5,741 nucleotides of DNA from an uncultured Flavobacteriaceae bacterium. GTDB lineage: Bacteria; Bacteroidota; Bacteroidia; Flavobacteriales; Flavobacteriaceae. Of the stretch, positions 1 through 5,597 are shown in pieces. The stretch covers positions 1 to 5,741 of the forward strand of contig CAJWAY010000073.1 of the NCBI GenBank assembly GCA_913020685.1. The letters run 5' to 3'. Both the position numbers and the translations under genes were made by a program. Within the stretch, counting starts at the first letter, position 1. Every line of letters begins with the position of its first letter. Below the pieces are notes generated by a model. That model saw nothing but the letters and a program-made list of their open reading frames with translations. It was not told where the DNA came from and searched no databases.

Positions 1-618
1 GGTGTAAGGTTTCTCTACGACTCCAATCGCAATATGCCACTTGAGGGAGAATCAAACTTTAAAGGCTTAAAAAAGGCCTATGCTAAAGGAATCGAATTGA
101 GAAGTAAGACAATCGGAATTATTGGATTTGGTAGAATTGGTCAAGAGGTGGCCAAAATAGCTCTGGGATTAGGTATGAATGTTGTCGCCGCGGATAAATA
201 TATGGACGCAGCCGAGATTGAGGTTTCCTTATTCAACGGAACCTCCCTAAAAGTATCGATCGAAACCACATCAATTGAAAGTGTTTTAAAACAATCTGAC
301 TTTATCAGCTTGCATGTTCCTGCACAAAAAAATTATGTAATCGGTTCCAAAGAGTTTGGCATGATGAAAGACGGATCAGCAATAATTAATGCTGCTCGAG
401 GTGGTGTTATTGACGAGGTTGCTTTGGTCAACTCCTTAGATGATAACAAACTGGCTTTTGCCTGTCTGGATACTTTTGAAAACGAGCCTAAGCCAGAAGT
501 TAAACTATTGATGCACCCAAAAATATCCTTGACTCCACACATTGGAGCAGCTACCTTGGAGGCGCAAGACAGAATTGGTGTTGAGCTTGGCCAGCAAATT
601 ATTTCAATTCTAGGATAA
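1..618 (+). CDS. serA: D-3-phosphoglycerate dehydrogenase, 5'-truncated by window edge
   Basis: This gene enters from the left edge: the frame is open from base 1, and 205 residues plus a TAA stop are visible. The ATG at 34 is internal. The protein is a D-isomer-specific 2-hydroxyacid dehydrogenase; the family member SerA oxidises 3-phosphoglycerate with NAD+ in the first step of serine biosynthesis in the cytoplasm. Visible are the Rossmann motif GFGRIG (window residues 42-47), an Asp at residue 65 after the second strand that fits NAD ribose binding, and the catalytic triad: Arg133 in AARGG, Glu162 in FENEP and His180 in PHIGAAT. The C terminus follows soon after the catalytic His, so there is no ACT regulatory domain. 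Bacteroidota SerA proteins of this short type are about 315 residues from memory, so roughly 110 N-terminal residues lie outside the window. The substrate is inferred from close resemblance to Bacteroidota SerA; another 2-hydroxyacid remains possible. Confidence 0.88.
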   Translation, partial: GVRFLYDSNRNMPLEGESNFKGLKKAYAKGIELRSKTIGIIGFGRIGQEVAKIALGLGMNVVAADKYMDAAEIEVSLFNGTSLKVSIETTSIESVLKQSDFISLHVPAQKNYVIGSKEFGMMKDGSAIINAARGGVIDEVALVNSLDDNKLAFACLDTFENEPKPEVKLLMHPKISLTPHIGAATLEAQDRIGVELGQQIISILG

Positions 619-624
619 AATCCC

Positions 625-957
625 ATGATCAAACGCCTCAAAAAGAAATGGGGAATTAACTCCAATGCACAATTGGCGGTAATATTCATCGTTTTTGCCA
701 TCACCGGTTCGGCCAGTGCAAAAATGGCAACCCCCTTTTTGGAATTTATATGTGTTCAACCTTCAGACTTTGTTGAAGTACCACTGGGGATGGTTATTTA
801 CACCCTTTTGAGGATACTGGTCATTTTTCCCATTTACCAGGTTTTACTCATAGTGGTAGCTACCATCTTCTTTCAATTCAAATTCTTTTGGGAGTTTGAG
901 AAGAAAATTCTAAAAAGAATGGGACTCAAATTCCTTTTTAAAAAAAATAAAGATTAG
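625..957 (+). CDS. DUF6787 family small membrane protein
   Basis: A 110-residue protein of unknown function, recognised as the Bacteroidota DUF6787 type by its layout: a basic start with KKWGI near residues 7-11, a first hydrophobic segment at about 17-35 ending in the small-residue run TGSASA, a second long hydrophobic stretch at about 54-84 containing LRILVIFPIYQ, then FKFFWEFEKKILKRMG and a lysine-rich tail. It is probably an inner-membrane protein with two or three membrane passes and a basic cytoplasmic end. Some databases label relatives as diacylglyceryl transferase, but I see nothing here that supports that enzymatic role. It begins six bases after the serA stop and is likely co-transcribed with it. 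No Shine-Dalgarno sequence is visible. Its TAG stop overlaps the stop of the convergent folE gene. The family assignment is from memory of the sequence pattern. Confidence 0.75.
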   Translation: MIKRLKKKWGINSNAQLAVIFIVFAITGSASAKMATPFLEFICVQPSDFVEVPLGMVIYTLLRILVIFPIYQVLLIVVATIFFQFKFFWEFEKKILKRMGLKFLFKKNKD

Positions 958-1547
958 ATCAAACTAGAAGAAACCAGTTTTAAGAATTCATTACGGGTAT
1001 CTGTTTCTTTAAATGATCCTCTAAAACCTGAGGTCGTGGTAGTGGAATTCTGTTTTTGAACTCCTCTCATCATCATACACATGTGTGAGGCCTCAATAAC
1101 AACCCCCACTCCGATAGGTTCTAAAGTTTCATTAATACATTCTAAAACTTGCTCGGTCAATCTCTCTTGAACTTGTAATCTCCTTGAAAAGACATCCACT
1201 ACTCTTGGAATTTTACTCAAACCAACAATCTTACCGTTAGGAATATATGCAATGTGAGCTTTACCAAAAAAGGGCAACATATGATGCTCACAAAGTGAAT
1301 ATAGTTCTATGTCTTTAACAATAACCATTTCATTATAATCTTCATCGAACAAGGCATTTTGTAAAATTTCCTTCGGTTCCATTGTGTACCCCTGTGTTAG
1401 AAATTGCATCGCTTTGGCTGCTCGTAATGGAGTTTTTTTAAGACCTTCTCTATCTTTATCTTCTCCAAGTAAATCTATAATGCTTTCAAAATTATTTTTG
1501 ATCTCCTCCGCGATTGGGAAAGTATCAATGTTGAAATTGTCGTCCAT
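954..1547 (-). CDS. folE: GTP cyclohydrolase I
   Basis: FolE converts GTP to 7,8-dihydroneopterin triphosphate and formate, the entry step of tetrahydrofolate and pterin synthesis, as a cytoplasmic homodecamer. The 197-residue product is the usual bacterial length. The zinc site is intact: Cys86 and His89 in SLCEHHMLPF and Cys157 in HMCMMMRG correspond to E. coli Cys110, His113 and Cys181. His88 and His155 correspond to the active-site His112 and His179. Other hallmarks are GLSKIPRVVDVFSRRLQVQERLT (residues 109-131, allowing usual variation), the serine/threonine run near 168-173 and a TRNEFL end. Zinc dependence marks it as type IA rather than FolE2. The ATG at 1547-1545 lies two bases downstream of the msrA stop on the same strand, which fixes the start and suggests translational coupling. 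Its stop overlaps the stop of the convergent DUF6787 gene. The order of the pathway beyond this step cannot be seen here. Confidence 0.95.
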   Translation of the reverse strand: MDDNFNIDTFPIAEEIKNNFESIIDLLGEDKDREGLKKTPLRAAKAMQFLTQGYTMEPKEILQNALFDEDYNEMVIVKDIELYSLCEHHMLPFFGKAHIAYIPNGKIVGLSKIPRVVDVFSRRLQVQERLTEQVLECINETLEPIGVGVVIEASHMCMMMRGVQKQNSTTTTSGFRGSFKETDTRNEFLKLVSSSLI

Positions 1548-1549
1548 TA

Positions 1550-2080
1550 TTATCTTGAATATTGTTTAAAAATTGACTTAAATTTTTTGATTTTTGGTGT
1601 TATAATAAATTGACAGTAGGGATGCTCTTTATTTTTATTGTAGTATTCGTGATGTTCGATCTCTGCGGGATAAAAGGGGCATTTTGTATTAATTTCAGTA
1701 ACAATCGGGTTATCAAAAATACCTTCTGTTTGAATTCTATTGATACAATCCTCTATTTGTAATTTTTCTTCCATGTTGTTAAAGAAAACAGCAGAACGAT
1801 ATTGAGAACCAACATCATTTCCTTGACGGTTAATGGTGGTAGGATCGTGGGTCAAAAAAAATATTTCCAAAAGTTCAACGAAAGAAACTAAATCATGATC
1901 ATATGTTACCTTGATAGTTTCTGTGTGTCCAGTATTGCCATTGCAAACGTCTCCATAGGTGGGGTTTTTTATGTTTCCTCCCATGTAACCAGGAGTGACT
2001 TGAACAACACCCTTAATTTGCTGAAAAATGCATTCTGTACACCAAAAACATCCACCTGCAAAATAAGCAAGCTTAATCAT
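1550..2080 (-). CDS. msrA: Peptide-methionine (S)-S-oxide reductase MsrA
   Basis: MsrA reduces methionine S-sulfoxide in proteins and as the free amino acid, using a catalytic Cys and thioredoxin. From the chosen start the protein has 176 residues. The active-site motif GCFWCTE has catalytic Cys11. Tyr42 (NPTYGDVC), Glu54 (GHTE), Asp89 and Tyr94 (QGNDVGSQYRS) correspond to E. coli MsrA Tyr82, Glu94, Asp129 and Tyr134. Cys156 in PYCQ is placed like the E. coli resolving Cys198; this last match is inferred. There is no fused MsrB domain. The frame is open further upstream, with ATGs at 2122 and 2110, but MsrA proteins of this type usually begin a few residues before AYFAGGCFW, and a TATATTTG element at 2099-2106 lies between those ATGs and the chosen one. 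I therefore use the ATG at 2080. folE follows after two bases, so the two are probably one transcript. Confidence 0.93.
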   Translation of the reverse strand: MIKLAYFAGGCFWCTECIFQQIKGVVQVTPGYMGGNIKNPTYGDVCNGNTGHTETIKVTYDHDLVSFVELLEIFFLTHDPTTINRQGNDVGSQYRSAVFFNNMEEKLQIEDCINRIQTEGIFDNPIVTEINTKCPFYPAEIEHHEYYNKNKEHPYCQFIITPKIKKFKSIFKQYSR

Positions 2081-2196
2081 TTTTTTAATTTTGTTTAGCA
2101 AATATATCATTTTATTAAACAAAATAATTAAGGATTAAACAAAAAATACCAGGTTGGATTAATGAACTTAACATTTAAAAAAACTAAATTTAGATC
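2081..2196. promoter_or_regulatory. Divergent msrA/lolD intergenic region with repeated 9-base motif
   Basis: This 116-base AT-rich stretch separates the divergent msrA and lolD starts. TAAACAAAA occurs at 2116-2124 and 2136-2144 in direct orientation, 20 bases apart (two helical turns), with the longer identity ATTAAACAAAA at 2114-2124 and 2134-2144. The inverted form TTTTGTTTA lies at 2089-2097. A plus-strand TAnnTTTG match (TAATTTTG, 2086-2093) could serve lolD, but it would give a leader of about 100 bases and has no evident -33 partner. No Shine-Dalgarno sequence precedes the lolD ATG. An operator role for the repeats is only an inference, since short A-rich repeats are common in such DNA. 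Confidence 0.35.
2099..2106 (-). promoter_or_regulatory. Candidate -7 element of the msrA-folE promoter
   Basis: On the minus strand this reads TATATTTG, an exact match to the Bacteroidota -7 consensus TAnnTTTG. Transcription would start roughly a dozen bases before the msrA ATG at 2080, giving a short leader and supporting that start over the upstream ATGs. The nearest upstream TTTG (2120-2123, minus strand) leaves only 13 bases between the elements, shorter than the usual 19-21, so the -33 half is weak. Confidence 0.4.
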
Positions 2197-2868
2197 ATGA
2201 ATAAAGGGATCATTTGCGATAATCTTTTTAAAAGTTATGGTGATTTAAAGGTACTTAAAGGGATTGATCTGAATATAGAATCAGGAGAGGTTGTTGCCAT
2301 AGTTGGGCCTTCCGGCGCAGGAAAAACAACACTTTTACATATCTTGGGAACCCTGGACAATGCAGATCCAAATACAAACACCAGTATAAATATTGAAGGT
2401 GTTTCAGTAAATAAAATGAGTCCGATTCGTCTGGCTGAATTCAGAAACAAGAATTTGGGATTTATTTTTCAATTCCATGAATTGCTTCCAGAGTTTACAG
2501 CCCTTGAAAATGTATGCATGCCTGGATGGATAGGAAATCATGATAGTAACAAATTAAAAGAAAGAGCAACTGGCCTACTCAGTCAAATGGGTGTTTCAGA
2601 TCGTGCTCACCATAAACCCCAAGAATTATCTGGTGGAGAGCAACAGCGTGTTGCTGTTGCCCGTGCTTTGGTGAATGACCCAAAAATTATTTTTGCTGAT
2701 GAACCTAGTGGTAATCTTGACTCTGAGAACGCAACTTCCTTACATGAAATTTTTTTTAGACTACGGGATCAAACAGGCTGTACTATCGTCATTGTTACCC
2801 ACAATGATAAATTGGCAGAAATGGCCGATCGAAAGATTATACTTAGAGACGGTAAAATTATTTCATGA
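2197..2868 (+). CDS. lolD: LolD-type lipoprotein-releasing ABC transporter ATPase
   Basis: This 223-residue protein is a complete ABC ATPase of the LolD/MacB/FtsE group. Visible motifs are Walker A GPSGAGKT (37-44), Q-loop Gln92, the signature LSGGEQQ (144-150), Walker B IIFADEP (164-170), a D-loop in GNLD (172-175) and H-loop His202 in VTHND. The segment FIFQFHELLPEFTALENV (89-106) is characteristic of LolD, the ATPase that powers LolC/E-type membrane proteins to release lipoproteins from the inner membrane to the carrier LolA. No permease gene lies next to it, so its partners must be encoded elsewhere, which I recall as common in this phylum. The start is the first ATG in frame after the intergenic region. 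Its TGA overlaps the ATG of the next gene (ATGA, 2865-2868), implying coupled translation. A MacB-like ATPase is the main alternative; the Q-loop region favours LolD. Confidence 0.9.
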   Translation: MNKGIICDNLFKSYGDLKVLKGIDLNIESGEVVAIVGPSGAGKTTLLHILGTLDNADPNTNTSINIEGVSVNKMSPIRLAEFRNKNLGFIFQFHELLPEFTALENVCMPGWIGNHDSNKLKERATGLLSQMGVSDRAHHKPQELSGGEQQRVAVARALVNDPKIIFADEPSGNLDSENATSLHEIFFRLRDQTGCTIVIVTHNDKLAEMADRKIILRDGKIIS

Positions 2869-3623
2869 ATCCAAATGACCTTAAATCTTTTCTGGATTTT
2901 AAATCTCAACAATATGAATCAATCGAATTTATAATCCACGACCCAATTCAAATCCCACATCAATTTTCCAACAAAAAAGATATAGAAATTGCTGCTTTTC
3001 TAAGTGCGACAATCGCCTGGGGAAACAGAGTTAGTATTCTTAAAAGTGCTCAAAGAATCATGGAGCTAATGGATGAAGCCCCTTATGATTTCATTCTCAA
3101 TCATCAAGAACACAATTTTAAAAATTTTAATGGTTTTGTTCATCGAACATTTAACGATCAGGACCTAAAATATTTTGTTAGGGCTTTACAAAACATCTAT
3201 AAAAACCACGGTGGCCTGGAAAGACTTTTTTCTTTATCAAAAATCAACCTTCAAGAACGCATTCATCAATTCAAAAAGACTTTTTTTGAACTCGACCACC
3301 CGTCCAGAACTCAAAAACATATCTCTGACCCCCTCAAAGGCTCTGCAGCAAAAAGAATCAATATGTTTTTACGATGGATGGTTAGATCCAATAGAAAAGG
3401 GGTTGATTTTGGAATTTGGAAAAGTATCTCAACTTCAGAGTTGTCAATTCCGCTAGATGTTCATACTGGAAGTGTAGCCAGAAAGTTGTTACTTTTGAAA
3501 AGAAAGCAAAATGACGCAAAAGCTCTTTTAGAACTTGATACTAAACTCAGAAAATTAGATCCCATAGACCCGGTAAAATATGACTTTGCTCTTTTTGGAT
3601 TGGGTGCATTTGAAAGATTCTAA
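2865..3623 (+). CDS. TIGR02757/DUF2400 family protein, possible HhH-type DNA-glycosylase relative
   Basis: A 252-residue protein without a signal peptide or membrane segment, therefore probably cytoplasmic. I recognise it as the TIGR02757 (DUF2400) family from AAFLSATIAWGNR (43-55), the AAKRINMFLRWMVR block (161-174), IPLDVHTGSVARKL (195-208) and LDPIDPVKYDFALFGLGAFERF at the C-terminal end. The family has no established function that I know of. By eye, residues 159-172 line up with the hairpin and following helix of endonuclease III, placing Lys163 at the catalytic Lys120; PLDVHTGSVARKL resembles VDTHIFRV, placing Asp198 at Asp138. A longer linker separates the two than in Nth, and there is no C-terminal iron-sulfur cysteine cluster. 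The glycosylase link is inference. The gene starts inside the lolD stop (ATGA), so it is probably expressed with lolD, although no functional link is evident. Length and ends look complete. Confidence 0.85.
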   Translation: MNPNDLKSFLDFKSQQYESIEFIIHDPIQIPHQFSNKKDIEIAAFLSATIAWGNRVSILKSAQRIMELMDEAPYDFILNHQEHNFKNFNGFVHRTFNDQDLKYFVRALQNIYKNHGGLERLFSLSKINLQERIHQFKKTFFELDHPSRTQKHISDPLKGSAAKRINMFLRWMVRSNRKGVDFGIWKSISTSELSIPLDVHTGSVARKLLLLKRKQNDAKALLELDTKLRKLDPIDPVKYDFALFGLGAFERF

Positions 3624-3693
3624 TAGATAATAATTCACTTATCAAGGTTTTTTTATTCTTGATTTTATACTTTTGTGTCATAGCTATTTATTA
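3624..3693 (+). promoter_or_regulatory. Intergenic region with candidate promoter for the DHOase-like gene
   Basis: This 70-base gap follows the DUF2400 stop. TACTTTTG at 3668-3675 matches the Bacteroidota -7 consensus TAnnTTTG, about 18 bases before the chosen ATG at 3694. No convincing -33 TTTG lies at the proper distance. Upstream, ATCAAG (3641-3646) and CTTGAT (3658-3663) form a 6-base inverted repeat with a T-rich 11-base loop. It could be a weak transcription end for the lolD-DUF2400 unit or a protein site overlapping the promoter; neither is shown. Confidence 0.38.
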
Positions 3694-4950
3694 ATGAAGA
3701 TACTTTTCAAAAAAGCTACAATCCTCAATCCTCAAAGTCCTCATCATTCAACTAATCAAGACATACTTATTACAGGCGATATTATTGTTGAAATCGCTAA
3801 AAATATAAAAGCCGATAAGGACATTAAAGTATATGAGTTTGAAAACCTACATGTCTCATCTGGTTGGTTCGACAGTGGAGTATCATTTGGAGAACCAGGT
3901 TACGAGGAAAGAGAAACACTTTCAAATGGGTTGGAGGTTGCTGCAAAATCAGGTTTTACAAAGATCTTATTGAATTCCAATATACACCCAATCCCCGATT
4001 CCAAATCCATCATCGGACATTTAATCAAAATGGCCAGAGGTTATACCACATCATTATATCCAATAGGGGCTCTAACTATAGAATCGAAAGGAAATCAAAT
4101 GGCTTCTCTTTTTGATATGTACAGTGAAGGAGCCGTTGCCTTTGGTGATCACAAACATTCTATTCAAAAAGCAAACTTGCTAAAAATTGCACTTCAGTAC
4201 AGTCAAAGTTTTGAGGGAATTGTTATTTCACATGCCATGAACAATGAATTGGCTGGCAATGGTGTAATGCACGAAGGTATCACCAGTACCCGGATCGGTT
4301 TGAAGGGTATACCCTCAATGGCCGAATCAGTTCAAATTGCCAGGGATCTAGAAATTTTAAAATACACAGGTGGCAAACTCCACATACCCTTTATAAGTAC
4401 AGAAGAAGGTTTAGATTTGATAAGAAAATCTAAAAGCCTCGGACTTAACGTCAGTTGTAGTGTCGGACTTCCTCATTTAATTTTTGATGATATTAAATTG
4501 GAAAATTTTGATACAAACTTTAAGGTATTTCCGCCCATTCGATCAAAAACGGACCAACAAGCTCTCAGAGCAGGTCTATTGGAAGGCAGTATCGATATGA
4601 TCAGCAGCATGCATGAGCCGATGAATATCGAATACAAAAAATTGGAGTTTGAAAATGCAGCACCCGGTACTTTAGGGCTAGAAAGTTGTTTTGGTATGTT
4701 AAGTAAAGTCTTCCCGCTGGACAAGGTTATTAGTTTTTTAACCCGAGGGGTAAAGTGTTTTGGGATCTCTAATCCAGTCATCTCTGCTGGAGCAACTGCA
4801 GACTTAACACTTTTCAATCCTAACAAATCATACAGCTACAGTGCGGATAATTTGAAATCAACCTCAAAAAACAGTGCATACCTCGGGTCAGAATTGCAAG
4901 GAAAAGTTATTGGTAGTTTTAACAATGGAGTACTTACTCTAAATGACTAG
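3694..4950 (+). CDS. Dihydroorotase-like protein lacking metal ligands (class I amidohydrolase fold)
   Basis: A 418-residue protein of class I dihydroorotase length and order: N-terminal beta domain (MKILFKKATILNP), GWFDSGVSFGEPG (57-69), LHIPFIST (229-236), PHL (260-262), HEPM (307-310), APGTLGLES (323-331), and a C-terminal ADLTLFNP segment (369-376) returning to the beta domain. Active PyrC has DxHxHxREPG; here both histidines are replaced (Gly62, Ser64) and the Arg is Gly66. HIxHxST has become HIPFIST and the TDHAPH aspartate region reads SSMHEPM, so the aspartate is gone. Classical zinc-dependent dihydroorotase activity is therefore unlikely. Similar GVS/SVS-type proteins annotated pyrC occur widely in Flavobacteriia from memory, so this is a family trait, not decay of one gene. 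It may be a structural partner of aspartate carbamoyltransferase, like PyrC' proteins, or have another role. The TTG at 3673 overlaps the promoter element, so I chose the ATG. The hydrolase gene follows after five bases. Confidence 0.87.
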   Translation: MKILFKKATILNPQSPHHSTNQDILITGDIIVEIAKNIKADKDIKVYEFENLHVSSGWFDSGVSFGEPGYEERETLSNGLEVAAKSGFTKILLNSNIHPIPDSKSIIGHLIKMARGYTTSLYPIGALTIESKGNQMASLFDMYSEGAVAFGDHKHSIQKANLLKIALQYSQSFEGIVISHAMNNELAGNGVMHEGITSTRIGLKGIPSMAESVQIARDLEILKYTGGKLHIPFISTEEGLDLIRKSKSLGLNVSCSVGLPHLIFDDIKLENFDTNFKVFPPIRSKTDQQALRAGLLEGSIDMISSMHEPMNIEYKKLEFENAAPGTLGLESCFGMLSKVFPLDKVISFLTRGVKCFGISNPVISAGATADLTLFNPNKSYSYSADNLKSTSKNSAYLGSELQGKVIGSFNNGVLTLND

Positions 4951-4955
4951 TGACC

Positions 4956-5597
4956 ATGTTATCATACAGAATTAGAAAAGCAACGACAGGGATTCCTCCA
5001 TACCCCTGTTTATTACTTTTACACGGATATGGAAGCAATGCGGACGACCTCTTCTCTTTTGTAGACTACTTTGCCGAAAAACTAACTGTTATTTCCCTAG
5101 AGGCACCCTTAATTTCACCATTTGGTGGAAAGGCTTGGTATTCAATTCATTTTGATGCAGCCCAGGACAAATGGTCGGACCTAAAAGAGGCAGAAAAATC
5201 CTTACATACAATTACTCAACAACTGGATTATTTTATAAAAGAATATGATTTAGACCCTAAAGATATCGGGCTAATGGGTTTTAGTCAAGGGGCTATATTA
5301 AGTTGGTCACTTTTGTTAGATTACCCCAATCAATTCAGAAGGGCCATATGTATGAGCGGATATATCAATACTCAACTTTTGAGTAAAAACATAGATGAAT
5401 ATCAAAATGTTTTAGCTTACGCCTCTCATGGAACAAATGACCAGACCGTTCCGTATCAATGGTCGGAAACTAGTGTTAACAAACTTAGATTAAATAATCC
5501 CAAAATAAGTTTTAATTCTTATCCTGACGGTCACAATGTATCCCCCGAAAATTTTAGAGATTTGCTGGTGTGGATCTCAAAAACTAATCTGGATTAA
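4956..5597 (+). CDS. Alpha/beta-hydrolase, phospholipase/carboxylesterase family
   Basis: A 213-residue serine hydrolase of the small carboxylesterase/acyl-protein-thioesterase-like family (PF02230 type, close to YpfH). LLLLHGYGSN (19-28) supplies the oxyanion-hole HG motif, GFSQG (108-112) carries nucleophile Ser110, GTNDQTVP (159-166) has Asp162, and DGHNVS (191-196) has His193, so the triad is complete and properly spaced. There is no signal peptide, which suggests a cytoplasmic enzyme acting on a small ester or thioester; the substrate cannot be read from the sequence. Translation could begin at GTG 4950, overlapping the preceding stop by one base, or at ATG 4956; I prefer the ATG because the family begins directly with the first strand. 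It is likely co-transcribed with the DHOase-like gene. Its 3' end overlaps the convergent gene at the right edge by 14 bases. Confidence 0.88.
   Translation: MLSYRIRKATTGIPPYPCLLLLHGYGSNADDLFSFVDYFAEKLTVISLEAPLISPFGGKAWYSIHFDAAQDKWSDLKEAEKSLHTITQQLDYFIKEYDLDPKDIGLMGFSQGAILSWSLLLDYPNQFRRAICMSGYINTQLLSKNIDEYQNVLAYASHGTNDQTVPYQWSETSVNKLRLNNPKISFNSYPDGHNVSPENFRDLLVWISKTNLD

Noticed and set aside
333..704. Minus-strand 123-codon open frame opposite serA and DUF6787
   Set aside because: It lies antisense to two well-supported genes and its translation resembles no family I know; it is a frame shadow.
2081..2122. Longer MsrA N terminus from the ATG at 2122
   Set aside because: The added 14 residues are Lys/Ile/Asn-rich with no MsrA counterpart, and the likely -7 element lies downstream of the upstream ATGs.
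2185..2192. TAAATTTA as a -7 element for lolD
   Set aside because: It deviates from TAnnTTTG at the last base and lies only four bases before the lolD ATG, with no -33 partner at suitable spacing.
2235..2450. Minus-strand 71-codon open frame inside lolD
   Set aside because: It is antisense to the Walker A region of an intact ABC ATPase; coding potential comes from the real gene.
3673..3693. TTG start adding seven residues to the DHOase-like protein
   Set aside because: The TTG is part of the TACTTTTG promoter-like element, and the ATG at 3694 opens directly with the family's first beta strand.
3864..4115. Plus-strand 83-codon frame overlapping the DHOase-like gene
   Set aside because: It is an out-of-frame shadow rich in Arg and Trp without any recognisable motif.
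4473..4826. Minus-strand 117-codon open frame inside the DHOase-like gene
   Set aside because: It is fully antisense to a strongly recognisable protein and has no family features.
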